A stretch of 64,000 bases of DNA from Vibrio marisflavi CECT 7928 (GCF_921294215.1 NZ_CAKLDM010000001.1:1-64000); one strand, 5' to 3'. Shown: positions 8,492 to 19,425, counted from the first letter of the stretch. The notes: generated by a model from the sequence alone, not told the origin. Translations and numbers: made by a program.

Positions 8492-8956
8492 ATGGCGACA
8501 CAAGAGTTCTTAAGTTTTATTTTGGACGAAGAAGAATACGGTGTACCTATTCTGGATGTGCGTGAAGTGCGTGGGTGGAGCGAAGTTCGAGAAGTTCCTA
8601 ATTCGCCGCAATATCTATTAGGTGTGCTGGAAATTAGAGGTGAATACATACCCATTGTTGACTTGCGAATGCGTTTTAATTTAGCGCCCGCAACAATAGG
8701 AGCAACGACGGTAGTGATAGTCCTGAATGATGCAGAGAATCATCCATTAGGCATTATCGTTGATGGTGTATCAGAGGTGTACAATTTATCCATTGAAGAG
8801 ATAAAGCCAGCACCTCATATGTCGGTGACGGTCGACGAAAGCTATATCAAAGGGATAGCTTCTGTTGAAAGTGGCCATTTAATTTTGATTAACTTGGAGG
8901 CTCTATTTGATGTTCAGGAGCTAAACAAGACGTCAGTGGAAGAAGTGACAGCTTGA
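8492..8956 (+). CDS. cheW: Chemotaxis coupling protein CheW (second copy)
   Basis: 154 residues. It is a CheW fold without extension; signature [21 protein letters not shown] at about 45-65. The two adjacent copies differ considerably in sequence, so they are likely to have divided functions (for example array core versus rings) rather than being a recent duplication. It ends 10 bases before the receptor gene. Confidence 0.94.
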   Translation: MATQEFLSFILDEEEYGVPILDVREVRGWSEVREVPNSPQYLLGVLEIRGEYIPIVDLRMRFNLAPATIGATTVVIVLNDAENHPLGIIVDGVSEVYNLSIEEIKPAPHMSVTVDESYIKGIASVESGHLILINLEALFDVQELNKTSVEEVTA

Positions 8957-8966
8957 GGGAATATTC

Positions 8967-11768
8967 ATGGCATTTTGGAATAAACGCAAAGAACCAATGA
9001 GTCAATTTGTAGCATCTGCGCAAGACTCGCTAATGGAAGATTATAAAGAGAAAGAAGAAGGGGTGTCTAAGGAGCAGCTTTTATCTGCGCTAAATGCAGC
9101 CCAAACAGCACTTATGATGATAGATAGAGATTTTAAGATCACCTATCTAAATCAACAATCTTTAGATCTACTCAAAACACATCAATCTTTATTTCAATCG
9201 ATTTGGCCAGAATTCCGAGCTGATGAAGAGTATCTCATCGGGTATTGTATCGATGGATTCCATGCCAATCCACAGCACCAGCGGAGTATGTTAGCGAACC
9301 CAAGCAATTTGCCTTATACCACCACTATTGAAGTAAAAGGCGTAAAAATTGAGCTTAATGTTGGTGCGATAATTAATTCATCTGGTGAATATGTTGGCAA
9401 CACACTTGAGTGGGCTGATGTTACCCAGCTTCGAGAAAGAGAAAATGATGTCGCACGACTGCAAGCAGCAGTGGATCAAGCACAAACCGCAATGGTAATG
9501 ATCGATCGGGATTTCAATATTACTTATGCAAATGAACAAACTCTTTCGTTATTTTCTAAGCATGAATCAAAATTTAGGCAAGTATGGCCGGGCTTCATCG
9601 CTTCAGAAGAGTGGTTAATGGGTAGATGTATTGATGAGTTTCATAAGAACCCGGCACATCAGAGGCAGCTTTTAAGCACTCCAGCTAATTTGCCTTACAG
9701 CACTGACATTGAAATAGCTGATCTAAAAATAGAGTTAAACGTCGCCGCTATCGTGGATCTTGAGGGTAACTATATAGGCAATACCTTGGAGTGGGCTGAT
9801 GTTACTGAAGAAAGAGAACAGCAAAACAATGTAGCACGTTTGCAAGGAGCTATTGATCAGGCCCAAACTGCTATGGTGATGATCGATCGTGACTTCAACA
9901 TCACTTACGCAAACCAAGAAACCGTCGATTTGTTTAAGAAGCATGAAGGAACACTTCGTTCAGTATGGCCTGGGTTTGTAGCATCAGAAGAGTGGTTAAT
10001 GGGGCGATGCATTGATGAGTTCCACCGTAACCCTTCTCATCAGCGCAAGCTTTTAGCAGACCCTTCCAACCTACCATACAGCACAGACATTAATATTGCA
10101 GACATTATCATTGAGTTAAATGTAGCTGCGATTTTAGATGCCCAAGGACAATATATCGGCAATACCCTTGAGTGGAGAGATGTCACCGAGGTTCGAGCAA
10201 GAGAAACTGAAGTAGGACGTTTGGCTTCAGCGGTTGAAGGTATGACAACTAACTTAATGATGGCAGACAAAAATGGAGTCATTCAGTACTTGAACCCGTC
10301 TTTGCTCACTTTGCTTAAGTCCAGAGAAAGTGATTTACGTAAAGTTATACCAAGCTTTGATGCAAGTGCTTTGGTTGGTCAAAGCATGGATATTTTCCAC
10401 AAGAACCCGAGCCATCAACAGAGCATTATCAATAATCCCGATAGGCTCCCCTTCTCAGCAGACATTAAGGTTGCAGGGTTGGAGTTTAACTTAACCTGTA
10501 TTGCAATGCATGATGCTAACGGTGTGTACATTGGCCCAGCTTTACAGTGGGAAGATATTACTGAGCAGCGTGATGGACAACGACAAGTTGAATCTTTGAT
10601 ACAAAAGGCAATTGCTGGCGACCTAGAAGAGCGTATCGACACCACAGTATACAGTGGCTTCATGAAAGAGTTAGGCGATGGTATTAACAGCCTATTGGAT
10701 ACACTAGTAGATCCGTTAGGACAATGTATTGATGTAATGAGTCAAGTGGCCAATGGTGACTTGAACAATACTATGTCGGACACTAACCAAGGTGAATTTG
10801 GCCGCTTGGCAGACGCAGTCAATACCTCGATCACCAATATTCGCGACATGGTAGAGAAGATAACTACGTCTTCTGCGCGTGTAGCGACGGCCTCTACCGA
10901 AATTGCCGATGGAAACAACGATCTGAGTCAACGGGTAGAATCACAAGCATCGAACCTTGAAGAAACTGCAGCGAGCATGGAGGAGATGACTGCCACTGTT
11001 AAGCAGAATGCTGATAACGCCAAAGGGGCCAATGAGCTTGCTGATGATGCAGCGCAAAAAGCGGGCAAGGGTGGCGAAGTTGTTGGGCAAGCAGTTTCTG
11101 CCATGTCTGAAATTAACTCTGCAAGTAAAAAAATCTCAGACATTATTGGTGTGATTGACGAAATAGCTTTCCAAACCAACTTACTTGCGTTGAACGCAGC
11201 GGTTGAGGCTGCAAGAGCCGGAGAGCAAGGAAGAGGGTTTGCCGTAGTTGCAGGAGAGGTACGTAACCTTGCTCAACGAAGTGCAGCGGCAGCGAAGGAG
11301 ATTAAAGGGTTAATCAAAGACAGTGTTGAGAAAGTGGATGAAGGCTCACGCTTAGTCGATGAATCTGGAGAGACACTCAATGAAATTGTTGAGGCTGTAG
11401 GCAAGGTGACTCAGCTCGTATCGCAAATTGCCGCATCTAGCGTTGAACAATCAACAGGTATTGATGAAATAAATCGCGCGATTTCGACCATGGATGAGAT
11501 GACCCAGCAGAACGCATCGTTAGTTGAAGAAACATCAGCTGCAAGTCAATCGCTTAAAGACGAAGGTAAACAGCTATTGAAGCTTATGAGCTTCTTTAAC
11601 GACGACAGTAATGTGACTACTTTCGAGCCGACAAGGGCGGCAGCGTCAAGTAGTCAAGCTCCAAAGCGTCGACGAGAAAACAAAAAAGTGAGCCCTATTC
11701 ACAGTGTTAAGGTTGCAAATTCGAACTTAAATGTGAGCGAGGATAGTGACGAATGGGAAGAGTTCTAA
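8967..11768 (+). CDS. Soluble Aer2-type chemoreceptor with four PAS-haem-like domains and a CheR-tether pentapeptide
   Basis: 933 residues with no membrane segment or signal peptide. Four PAS modules follow each other: about 35-155, 165-280, 290-407 and 415-533. Each has the haem-ligand motif of Pseudomonas Aer2 (FHxNPxHQ) with histidines H99, H226, H353 and H478, and the distal tryptophan in LEW/LQW at W149, W276, W403 and W528; His and Trp are 50 residues apart in all four. Two HAMP-like units follow (about 540-628), then a long methyl-accepting domain with the hairpin [31 protein letters not shown] (about 731-761). The last five residues are EWEEF, like the GWEEF tail that tethers CheR2 in P. 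aeruginosa. V. cholerae Aer2 has two such PAS domains. It probably senses oxygen; haem binding is inferred. The cheR gene begins inside its last codons. Confidence 0.93.
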   Translation: MAFWNKRKEPMSQFVASAQDSLMEDYKEKEEGVSKEQLLSALNAAQTALMMIDRDFKITYLNQQSLDLLKTHQSLFQSIWPEFRADEEYLIGYCIDGFHANPQHQRSMLANPSNLPYTTTIEVKGVKIELNVGAIINSSGEYVGNTLEWADVTQLRERENDVARLQAAVDQAQTAMVMIDRDFNITYANEQTLSLFSKHESKFRQVWPGFIASEEWLMGRCIDEFHKNPAHQRQLLSTPANLPYSTDIEIADLKIELNVAAIVDLEGNYIGNTLEWADVTEEREQQNNVARLQGAIDQAQTAMVMIDRDFNITYANQETVDLFKKHEGTLRSVWPGFVASEEWLMGRCIDEFHRNPSHQRKLLADPSNLPYSTDINIADIIIELNVAAILDAQGQYIGNTLEWRDVTEVRARETEVGRLASAVEGMTTNLMMADKNGVIQYLNPSLLTLLKSRESDLRKVIPSFDASALVGQSMDIFHKNPSHQQSIINNPDRLPFSADIKVAGLEFNLTCIAMHDANGVYIGPALQWEDITEQRDGQRQVESLIQKAIAGDLEERIDTTVYSGFMKELGDGINSLLDTLVDPLGQCIDVMSQVANGDLNNTMSDTNQGEFGRLADAVNTSITNIRDMVEKITTSSARVATASTEIADGNNDLSQRVESQASNLEETAASMEEMTATVKQNADNAKGANELADDAAQKAGKGGEVVGQAVSAMSEINSASKKISDIIGVIDEIAFQTNLLALNAAVEAARAGEQGRGFAVVAGEVRNLAQRSAAAAKEIKGLIKDSVEKVDEGSRLVDESGETLNEIVEAVGKVTQLVSQIAASSVEQSTGIDEINRAISTMDEMTQQNASLVEETSAASQSLKDEGKQLLKLMSFFNDDSNVTTFEPTRAAASSSQAPKRRRENKKVSPIHSVKVANSNLNVSEDSDEWEEF

Positions 11769-12616
11769 CGCGAGAAACCGATCCAATGGATGCCTCAGAG
11801 CAGTCAGAATTTGAGCTAACCGCAAAGGATTTTAAATATATCCAGTGGTTTATGCATAAATCGGTTGGTATTTACTTGGGTGATCGCAAACGCGCCATGG
11901 TGTATGGGCGCGTTAGCCGGCAACTTCGAAGGTTAGGACTCAAGCGCTTCAAAGAATATCGAGAGCTGATAGAAAGTGATGATAACGAGCGTGTGCACTT
12001 TATAAATAGTTTAACAACGAATAAAACGGACTTTTTCCGTGAATACCATCACTTTGAGTTTATAGAGAGGGTTTTAAAGCAGGAATGGCAGGAAAGAGGA
12101 GAGCAATCATTAAAGATATGGTCCGCTGGGTGTTCGACTGGACAGGAGCCTTATAGTTTAATCTCTTCACTTTATGTTTCGGGTATTCTCGAGTGGAGTG
12201 AGAGCTTGTCCATACTTGCAAGCGACCTCGACACTATGGTGTTAGAGAAAGCCAAAGCAGGAATTTATGACGATGAATCAATCAGTACTATTCCTGATGC
12301 TTATCTAAAAAAGTGCTTTGTTAAAGGAAAAAAACAGCAAGACGGAATGATTAAAATCAAAAAGGGATTACAACAATTTATTGATTTTAAACAAATTAAC
12401 TTACTTGATGATTGGCCTATGGATGGGCAGTTTGACCTAATTTCTTGTAGAAATGTGATGATTTATTTTGATAGACCAACACAAGAGCAACTAATTAGGC
12501 GCTTTTACGAATATTTGAAGCCAAACGGGATACTGTTTCTAGGGCATTCTGAGAGTGTCGGTGGGTGTTCAGATATATTCCATCATTTAGGCCATACCAT
12601 CTATGTAAAACAGTGA
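11753..12616 (+). CDS. cheR: Chemoreceptor methyltransferase CheR
   Basis: 287 residues. It transfers methyl groups from SAM to receptor glutamates. N-terminal helical domain (about 20-90), then the SAM fold with [14 protein letters not shown], the acidic [15 protein letters not shown] and [14 protein letters not shown]. It overlaps the receptor gene by 16 bases. ATG 11753 has GAGGA 9 bases upstream; ATG 11786 is a possible shorter start (276 residues) with a weaker site. The neighbouring receptor ends in a CheR-docking pentapeptide, so the pair is probably dedicated. Confidence 0.93.
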   Translation: MGRVLTRETDPMDASEQSEFELTAKDFKYIQWFMHKSVGIYLGDRKRAMVYGRVSRQLRRLGLKRFKEYRELIESDDNERVHFINSLTTNKTDFFREYHHFEFIERVLKQEWQERGEQSLKIWSAGCSTGQEPYSLISSLYVSGILEWSESLSILASDLDTMVLEKAKAGIYDDESISTIPDAYLKKCFVKGKKQQDGMIKIKKGLQQFIDFKQINLLDDWPMDGQFDLISCRNVMIYFDRPTQEQLIRRFYEYLKPNGILFLGHSESVGGCSDIFHHLGHTIYVKQ

Positions 12617-12623
12617 GGTTGAA

Positions 12624-13271
12624 ATGGCAGCGATGGGAAATACAAAGCTTGAGCATGATGAAACATATATTAATCGCTTCTATCATCCACAAAAGCAGAA
12701 GCACTTGGTGAAAGTCATGCCGGGTGGCGTTTATTGGTCTAGAGATGAAGAAGAAATTATTTGTACTGGATTGGGCTCTTGTGTTGCGGCATGTATCTGG
12801 GACCCTGAGCAACATATCGGTGGATTGAATCACTTTTTGCTGCCATTTGATAACAATAATCAGCTACGACATTGGCATCCTGATGAAGTTGTTTCAACAG
12901 CATCCCGTTATGGAAGTTACGCAATGGAGATGCTTATTAACAGTTTGGTTTCGCATGGAGCATCTAGAGACAACTTAAAAGTTAAGCTATTTGGTGGAGC
13001 CAAAATGATGGGCCACATTTCGATGGTTGGACAGAAAAATATTGAGTTTGTTAGGTGCTATGTTGAGCAAGAAGCTCTGAACGTCATTGCAGAAGATTTA
13101 GGTGGTGATACACCAAGAAAAGTGATGTTTGAGCCTACAACAGGCCGTGTTTGGATTAAGAAACTTCCGTTCAACGAAGTTAATAAAATTCATAAAGAAG
13201 AAGAAAAATACGCAAGTCAATTGGATAAAGAAAGCCATAGAAATCATGATGATGATGCGGAGTTGTTTTAA
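12624..13271 (+). CDS. cheD: Chemoreceptor glutamine deamidase CheD
   Basis: 215 residues. CheD deamidates receptor glutamines and can bind receptors directly. The catalytic cysteine lies in [14 protein letters not shown] and the histidine in [10 protein letters not shown] variable tail of about 35 charged residues (ending DDDAELF) extends past the domain. It starts 7 bases after cheR, and its stop codon overlaps the cheB start (TAATG), indicating translational coupling. Confidence 0.94.
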   Translation: MAAMGNTKLEHDETYINRFYHPQKQKHLVKVMPGGVYWSRDEEEIICTGLGSCVAACIWDPEQHIGGLNHFLLPFDNNNQLRHWHPDEVVSTASRYGSYAMEMLINSLVSHGASRDNLKVKLFGGAKMMGHISMVGQKNIEFVRCYVEQEALNVIAEDLGGDTPRKVMFEPTTGRVWIKKLPFNEVNKIHKEEEKYASQLDKESHRNHDDDAELF

Positions 13272-14314
13272 TGACAAATAAGTCCAAAGTATTGGTAGTT
13301 GATGACTCCCCCGTTTTTCGGGCCTTGTTGTGCCAATTAATTAACAGTGATCCGCTATTGGAAGTTGTCGCTGAAGCTGCAGATCCCTATGAAGCGAGAG
13401 ATCTTATCAAGCAGCATAATCCAGATGTATTAACCCTAGATATTGAGATGCCTAAAATGAATGGGGTGCAATTTCTAAGGAACTTAATGCGTTTGAGGCC
13501 AATGCCAGTGGTGATGATCTCTACCTTAACCCAACATGGCGCGGAGGCGACTTTAGAAGCACTGGAATTAGGAGCTGTGGACTACTTCCCAAAGCCTGAT
13601 GTGGAAAATACTGGTGACATGGTCAATTACAAAGACCTCGTCAACGAAAAGATTCGGATGGCAGCTGGTGCCAACATGAACGTTTCCCATTCGTCATCAC
13701 CCGCAACAAAAGTTTGGGATGAGAAAAAAGTAAGTAAAACCTCTTGTGAGGTGATCGCGATAGGAGCTTCAACTGGCGGAACAGAAGCCATTAGGGATGT
13801 ATTATCTGCATTCCCTGCAGGTATGCCACCTATTATTATCTCTCAACATATAAGCGCGATGTTCAGCAAATCATTTGCCAATAGGCTCAATGAATGCAGT
13901 GCAATTGACGTTAAAGAACTCAGTACCAGTTGCGCGCCTCTCGTTTGTGGGAGTGCCTACGTTGCCCCAGGCGATAAGCATATAACCGTTATTCGAAAAG
14001 GTAGTCATTTATATTGCCAGCTGGATGATAGGCCGTTGGTGAATCGGCACAAGCCTTCAGTAGAAGTTATGTTTGATACTGTAGCAGAAACTGTCGGCCA
14101 AAAGGCGGTCGGAATTATATTAACGGGAATGGGAAATGATGGTGCTCAAGGCTTACTGAAAATGAAAAACAAAGGCGCACTGACTATTGCACAAGATGAG
14201 AAATCTAGCGTGGTTTGGGGAATGCCAAGGGTAGCCGTTGAAGTAGGAGCTGCGGAGAAAGTTGTGGACTTGAAAAAGATCCCCAATCTTGTTTGCGAAT
14301 ATTTATTTAAGTGA
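13271..14314 (+). CDS. cheB: Chemoreceptor methylesterase CheB
   Basis: 347 residues. Receiver domain with D11-D12 and phosphorylation site D57 (LDIEMP), a linker of about 30 residues, then the methylesterase domain with the catalytic triad S167 (IGASTGG), H193 (SQHI) and D290 (GMGNDGAQG). It removes methyl groups from receptor glutamates after phosphorylation by CheA. Translation is coupled to cheD by a one-base overlap. Confidence 0.95.
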   Translation: MTNKSKVLVVDDSPVFRALLCQLINSDPLLEVVAEAADPYEARDLIKQHNPDVLTLDIEMPKMNGVQFLRNLMRLRPMPVVMISTLTQHGAEATLEALELGAVDYFPKPDVENTGDMVNYKDLVNEKIRMAAGANMNVSHSSSPATKVWDEKKVSKTSCEVIAIGASTGGTEAIRDVLSAFPAGMPPIIISQHISAMFSKSFANRLNECSAIDVKELSTSCAPLVCGSAYVAPGDKHITVIRKGSHLYCQLDDRPLVNRHKPSVEVMFDTVAETVGQKAVGIILTGMGNDGAQGLLKMKNKGALTIAQDEKSSVVWGMPRVAVEVGAAEKVVDLKKIPNLVCEYLFK

Positions 14315-14348
14315 TTCAGTTTTCTGAGTCCATGTCAGAGACAGCGCT

Positions 14349-15512
14349 ATGGAAAGATTATTTAGAATAAGGAAGTTCCAGTATTTCTTGGCAGTGATAT
14401 TACAGGTTATTTTGCTTGCTATTAGCCTTTTTTTCGCATCCAGCTTATGGCAGCTAGTTTTAGTTGTTTGTATTGCAGCTATTCCATGGGTTCTGCTTTC
14501 TAGCCAACCTAAAGCTGATTTACCAGAGAAAGAAGAAGAGTCCAGAAAGCAAGCAAACCTTACTAAGTCTTTAAAAGAAATAAAAAATATCTTGTCAGAT
14601 GTTCATCCTCAAATATCGGATCCTCTTGCTCGCCAACACACAGTAATCGATGAGTCAGTTGAAACGCTGAATAATTCCTTTTTTACCTTGCAGAAAGTTG
14701 CTGAAGAGCAAAATCAAATTTCTAACCTTTTGGTGGATAACCTGCTAGGAAATCAAGACAGTGAATACAGTTTGACAAAGGTTTTGCCTCGAACTGAAGA
14801 GATTATCGATGAATATGTACAAAGGTTAATCGACGTCTCTGAAAAAAGTATTTCAGCAGTGCATAGTATCCATGATATGTCCGATAAGCTCGGCGTTATA
14901 TTTAAGCTGCTCAATCAAGTCAGAGGCTTATCCGAGCAAACTAACTTATTGGCCTTAAATGCGGCTATTGAAGCCGCTAGAGCAGGTGAGGCTGGTCGTG
15001 GGTTTGCTGTTGTGGCTCAAGAAGTTCGTAACCTATCGATCAAAGCCGATGAGTTAAACAACCAAATTCAAGAAGAGATTGGTATCGCGCAAACAACCGT
15101 TGAACAGGCAAATGAAACGGTTGGGATTATGGCAACAATTGATATGACAGAAGCTATCGAGTCCAAGGAAAAAGTGGATGAAATGTTGCGTGGAGTTCAT
15201 CAGGTAAATATTGGGATAGAGCAGGAAATTCAAAAAATACATCAATTAGGCTCAGAGCTTCATCAACATGTGGACAATGGTATTCGTGCTTTGCAGTTTG
15301 CTGATATTGTTGTTCAGCAAGGTGATTATGCTAAAACTTCAATTGTTTATGTAGAAGATCTCGCCCAAATTGTTGCTCGTTATACCAATCACGAAATTGA
15401 TGAAGAAACACTACTGTCTCAATTAACGCAAATAATCGAGAAGGTGAACGACCGAGGAGATCCTGCGGCAAATCAAGTGAGCATTGAAGAAGGTGAAGTA
15501 GAACTGTTTTAG
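14349..15512 (+). CDS. Membrane-anchored MCP-like protein without a sensor domain
   Basis: 387 residues. Two close hydrophobic segments at about 13-31 and 34-51 form a hairpin, and almost nothing is left in the periplasm. The rest is a long coiled coil containing the signalling hairpin [38 protein letters not shown] (about 196-235). There is no PAS, Cache or HAMP domain. V. cholerae cluster III has a similar gene at the same place. It may respond to membrane state or to partner proteins; the ligand is unknown. It sits 34 bases after cheB. Confidence 0.85.
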   Translation: MERLFRIRKFQYFLAVILQVILLAISLFFASSLWQLVLVVCIAAIPWVLLSSQPKADLPEKEEESRKQANLTKSLKEIKNILSDVHPQISDPLARQHTVIDESVETLNNSFFTLQKVAEEQNQISNLLVDNLLGNQDSEYSLTKVLPRTEEIIDEYVQRLIDVSEKSISAVHSIHDMSDKLGVIFKLLNQVRGLSEQTNLLALNAAIEAARAGEAGRGFAVVAQEVRNLSIKADELNNQIQEEIGIAQTTVEQANETVGIMATIDMTEAIESKEKVDEMLRGVHQVNIGIEQEIQKIHQLGSELHQHVDNGIRALQFADIVVQQGDYAKTSIVYVEDLAQIVARYTNHEIDEETLLSQLTQIIEKVNDRGDPAANQVSIEEGEVELF

Positions 15513-15527
15513 GGAGTATAACAATTC

Positions 15528-15827
15528 ATGACAGTTGAAACGAATATAGATCAAAACTCGAAACGTGTGACGATTTCAATTGAGGGTGCGTTTGGTTTTA
15601 ATTTGGTACAAGAGTTTCGTCGCGCGTATTTAGATCGAAAAGAATTTCAGTTTGTAATCGATCTCAGGAAAGTTGACTACATAGATAGTGCTGGCCTTGG
15701 CATGCTTCTAAACATGCAAAATTACTTGGGTCAAGGTGACAAGGCTATTGCAATTACCAATACACTACCGCAAGTGAAAAAGATCTTATTAATTTCGAGG
15801 TTTGATAAGAAGTTCAGTATTGATTGA
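15528..15827 (+). CDS. STAS-domain protein (anti-sigma antagonist type)
   Basis: 99 residues, a single STAS domain. The phosphorylation motif is intact: VDYIDSAGLGMLLNM (about 48-62) with serine in D-S-A-G, as in SpoIIAA and RsbV. It is likely to be phosphorylated by the kinase domain and dephosphorylated by the PP2C domain of the protein encoded next, with which it forms a gene pair. Preceded by GGGAG (15513-15517). Confidence 0.88.
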   Translation: MTVETNIDQNSKRVTISIEGAFGFNLVQEFRRAYLDRKEFQFVIDLRKVDYIDSAGLGMLLNMQNYLGQGDKAIAITNTLPQVKKILLISRFDKKFSID

Positions 15828-15841
15828 TCGAGGGGCTGTCT

Positions 15842-17536
15842 ATGCGAGTAATGATCGTTGATGATCATGAAACGAATAGAGAATTATGTCGTTACATGTT
15901 GGCTAATGTTGCAGAAGCAATTGACACTTTTGAAGACGGTGAACATGTTGTCAATGCGATGAAAGAAATGGCAGTGCTACCAGATGTGATATTGCTAGAT
16001 GTCATGATGCCTGTGAAAAATGGCTTTGAGACAGCTGCCGAGATCAGAAACGCTTTTCCCGACAACCATATTCCAATTATTTTCTTAACCGTATTAGATG
16101 ATCACGACTCTTTTGAGCGCAGTTTAGCATTAGGTGATGATTTTATATTAAAGCCTGTGGAAAGGAGTGTATTGGTTGCCAAAGTACAGGCTCATCACCG
16201 CATTGTTAAAATGCACAAAGAGGTGATAAATCAGCGCGATGAACTACAACACTTTCACGAGCATGTAAAATATGACTACGCAATCGCGGAGTCCATTTTT
16301 ACCAATCTAATGGACGAGATGAGTTCTCAAGTCAATCATATATATGGCCTGAACTACATCTCCACTCCGTCCACCATTTTCAATGGTGATTTGATTGTCG
16401 TTGCCAATCGTCCGCACGGTGGTGTTTACGTTATGATTGCAGATGCAACAGGCCATGGTTTGCCTGCTGCGATTTCCGCAATTCCTGCGACGAGAGCGTT
16501 TTTCTCTATGGCTGCTAAGGGGATGTCACTGGGAGAAATTGTCACGGAGATTAACAATTCATTGGTGAAATTTTTGCCGTTAGGGATGATGCTTGCGGCA
16601 AGTGTATTTGAAGTTAGAGCAAATGGTTTTGAAGTTTCTTGGTGGGGTGGTGGGCTACCAGATGCTTATGTACTCGGTGCTGATGGTAAAATAATTCGCA
16701 GGTTGGAATCGAATCATATGCCGCTTGGCGTATTGAAAGAGCACGAGTTTGAGACCAATTTAGTGCACTTAAAGCTTGAGCCTAACCAGCAGATTATTAG
16801 TTATACAGATGGAATTACAGAAGCTTCCAACCAAGAAGGAGAACAGTTTGGTTCTGAACGGTTAGAGAAAGTAATACAAGAGAGCAAAAATATCATCTCT
16901 AACCTTTATGACAAGGTACAACAGTTTACCTCTCAAGGGAGAGATGACGATTTATCCATCCTTGCAATGAACTTCCCAATATCTAACGGTGCAGATTTGA
17001 TAGAACCGATGGAAGGGATAAGTATGCGCTCTTTACCAATAAGAGCTGCACTCAACTTTCCCTGTGAGGTACTTAAGGACGCAGTAGTTATGAATGAAGT
17101 GCGTCAGTACTTGATGGGAACCATTCCTGGTGGTGGACACCTTGATTTAATCTGCTCTGTTTTGTCAGAGCTATTTGCCAATGCTATTGAACACGGTCTG
17201 TTGTGTTTGGACTCAAAAATAAAAGACGATCCTGATGGGTTCTTTAATTTCTACCTTATCCGCGAACAAAAGCTAAGTGAACTAGAGGATAGTGCATTCC
17301 TTGAACTGCGATTAGAGTTTTTGCCTAAGGAGGGGTTGCTCAAAATGGAACTAGAACACAACGGTGAAGGCTTTGATTACGAGAAATTTGATGACGTGAA
17401 TAGTGAACAAACCTATGGACGTGGTATTGTTCTTGCTACGGAATTGTGTGAATCGTTGCAATATTCTAAGCAAGGGAAGTGTGTTACCGCGGTCTATAAT
17501 TTTGATGCCACACACCATTTTCCAAGCTCTTTGTAA
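15842..17536 (+). CDS. Response regulator fused to SpoIIE/RsbU-type PP2C phosphatase and anti-sigma-type kinase
   Basis: 564 residues from ATG 15842 (GAGGGG just upstream); a TTG at 15824 is in frame but overlaps the STAS gene. Domains: receiver with phosphorylation site D53 (LLDVMMP); a coiled linker (about 120-165); PP2C domain (about 175-380) with metal residues in FNGDLIV, IADATGHGLP, SYTDGITEA and GRDDDLSIL; and a C-terminal HATPase of the RsbW/SpoIIAB type with ELFANAIEHG and YGRGIVLATEL. Phosphatase and kinase in one chain would set the phosphorylation state of the STAS protein encoded just before, under control of CheA through the receiver. It ends the chemotaxis operon. Confidence 0.9.
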   Translation: MRVMIVDDHETNRELCRYMLANVAEAIDTFEDGEHVVNAMKEMAVLPDVILLDVMMPVKNGFETAAEIRNAFPDNHIPIIFLTVLDDHDSFERSLALGDDFILKPVERSVLVAKVQAHHRIVKMHKEVINQRDELQHFHEHVKYDYAIAESIFTNLMDEMSSQVNHIYGLNYISTPSTIFNGDLIVVANRPHGGVYVMIADATGHGLPAAISAIPATRAFFSMAAKGMSLGEIVTEINNSLVKFLPLGMMLAASVFEVRANGFEVSWWGGGLPDAYVLGADGKIIRRLESNHMPLGVLKEHEFETNLVHLKLEPNQQIISYTDGITEASNQEGEQFGSERLEKVIQESKNIISNLYDKVQQFTSQGRDDDLSILAMNFPISNGADLIEPMEGISMRSLPIRAALNFPCEVLKDAVVMNEVRQYLMGTIPGGGHLDLICSVLSELFANAIEHGLLCLDSKIKDDPDGFFNFYLIREQKLSELEDSAFLELRLEFLPKEGLLKMELEHNGEGFDYEKFDDVNSEQTYGRGIVLATELCESLQYSKQGKCVTAVYNFDATHHFPSSL

Positions 17537-17590
17537 TAAACTACTAAAACAACAAATACTTTCCGTGCAACTCCTGTATGCGCGCTTATA

Positions 17591-17605
17591 ATTTACAGTG
17601 TAAAA
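17591..17605. other. parS2 partition site
   Basis: ATTTACAGTGTAAAA is a perfect match to NTTTACANTGTAAAN. It lies in the gap between the chemotaxis operon and the DUF342 gene, about 17 kb from parA2. Confidence 0.82.
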
Positions 17606-17721
17606 AATGCAGTTGCCAAATTTTAAACGCCTGGCTAGGGAATTCGAGAAGTAGGTTATTTGGTTAACAGGTTTCAGCGAGTGACTGAACTACCTGTACG
17701 TATGCGAGTGATGGATGTTTT

Positions 17722-19401
17722 ATGTGGAATAAGTTCGTTTCAATGTCTGAGGACAGTACATATGTGACGGCAAAGCTGTCTCCAGATATAACTGTTGATA
17801 GCAATTTTAGTACTCGAGGGCTAGATGAAGCGCTGGCCGAGTTATCAGCAAACAAGTTTTTTGTACTTGAGGAAGAAGTTAATAAATTCATCAACTGTGC
17901 GAAAGAAATGAAAGGAGAGGCATACTCCGGCATTCGAGTCGCCGAAATGCGTGATTCGTCTGTTGAGGTTACGCTCGACGACGAAGAGATGTTGGCTAGT
18001 ATGCTTGTTACTGGCGCTTATGATGGTAAACCCCTCAATGGTCCAGATATTATTAAAGCGCTGGCTGATGCTCAAGTGACTAAAGGAATTAACAAACTTG
18101 CGCTAAAGAAAGTGATGGTAATGAGTGCCAAACTCAAACCGGGTGAAACGTTTACTCAGCCAGTAGCTCAAGGTAAAAGGCCTATTCAAGGCAAAGACGC
18201 ACGATTTGTTCCACTCGTTGAAGACGTGAGTAAGCGTGTATTGGCCCCGAAAAAGAAAGATGACGTGGGCAATGTGGATATGAAGAACTTGGGTGAAACG
18301 ATCACTGTTGAAGTGAATCAACCCTTAATGAAGAAAGTTCCAGCCACTCAAGGTACTCCCGGATTAACTGTTCAAGGTAAAGTTATCTATCCCAAGCCCG
18401 GTGATGATTCCCCTCTAACTGAAGGTTCTGGATCAGCAATCTCTCCCAAGGACCCAAATATTCTTATCGCCGTAGAGTCTGGATTACCTATACTCAAGCC
18501 CAAAACGGTTGATGTTGAAAATGCACTCTGCCTCAAATCAGTTGGCGTAGGTACAGGTCACGTCAAGTTTAAAGGCAATGTAGTTATCAATGGTGATATA
18601 GAATCCGATATGGTGGTGCGTGCAACAGGCTCAATTACAGTGGGCGGGTTTATCGAGTCTGCAGATGTACAAGCTAAGGGTGATATCGTTGTAGCAAAAG
18701 GTATCATCGGCCACACGGTACCAGAAGGCTCAGAGAAAAGCTGTGTTGTAAAATCTGCGGGAAGTATTAAAGCGAATTATGCACAATACGTAAAGATTCA
18801 AGCAGCAGAAAACATCGAGCTGTCCGTGCATTGTATGGGGAACGAGTTAAGTTGTGGTAAAGATCTTAGCGTATCTGATGCTGGTGGAAAGCAAGGAACA
18901 CTAAGTGGTGGTGTCACCAAAGCTGGTGGCAAGATCTCTTGCGTGAATTTAGGTGTAGAAGGAGATACTCCTACATTGGTGGAAGCTTTCGCTCGCTACG
19001 GTAAATTCAAAGACCGTTTATCCAAGCTGAAAGAGAGATATAAGCTTGCCCAAGAAGGGACGATGGAAGTGGTACGCAAAGAGCTTGATTTTAAAAAGCT
19101 ACCCAAAGAAGAGCGAACTCCAGAAGCTGAGCAAGAGTTAGAAGACTTTAAAGTAAGTGCCAATGAGAAGTTAGAAAAGGCGAAAAATGCTGTAGAAGCG
19201 ATGGAAGCGGACTTTGAAGAGCAGTTAGAAAACAGCACAATCGAAGCAAAAAACAAGGTTTATACACACGTGACGATTCAATATGCTGAAGAAAAGCTCA
19301 TCACTAAAAGGGTACATGGCCCAAGTATATTCTCATTCAACAAGTATCAAATAGAGTGTACTTCAAAGCTTGGTAGTGAAGCTATAGAAGGAGACGCTTA
19401 G
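17722..19401 (+). CDS. DUF342 (FapA-like) protein
   Basis: 559 residues, no signal peptide or membrane segment. The N-terminal and central parts match the DUF342/FapA family: a run of glycine-rich beta repeats (about 270-420, for example GNVVINGDIESDMVVRATG and KAGGKISCVNLG) expected to form a right-handed beta helix or bactofilin-like stack. A long charged coiled coil follows (about 430-530). Family members in vibrios are linked to flagellar synthesis and to binding of EIIA-Glc, but this copy has not been assigned. The proximity to the chemotaxis operon is suggestive. ATG 17722 has a poor ribosome site; ATG 17743 is an alternative start. Confidence 0.8.
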   Translation: MWNKFVSMSEDSTYVTAKLSPDITVDSNFSTRGLDEALAELSANKFFVLEEEVNKFINCAKEMKGEAYSGIRVAEMRDSSVEVTLDDEEMLASMLVTGAYDGKPLNGPDIIKALADAQVTKGINKLALKKVMVMSAKLKPGETFTQPVAQGKRPIQGKDARFVPLVEDVSKRVLAPKKKDDVGNVDMKNLGETITVEVNQPLMKKVPATQGTPGLTVQGKVIYPKPGDDSPLTEGSGSAISPKDPNILIAVESGLPILKPKTVDVENALCLKSVGVGTGHVKFKGNVVINGDIESDMVVRATGSITVGGFIESADVQAKGDIVVAKGIIGHTVPEGSEKSCVVKSAGSIKANYAQYVKIQAAENIELSVHCMGNELSCGKDLSVSDAGGKQGTLSGGVTKAGGKISCVNLGVEGDTPTLVEAFARYGKFKDRLSKLKERYKLAQEGTMEVVRKELDFKKLPKEERTPEAEQELEDFKVSANEKLEKAKNAVEAMEADFEEQLENSTIEAKNKVYTHVTIQYAEEKLITKRVHGPSIFSFNKYQIECTSKLGSEAIEGDA

Positions 19402-19425
19402 CATAGACTCTTTTAGGTTTATCTA

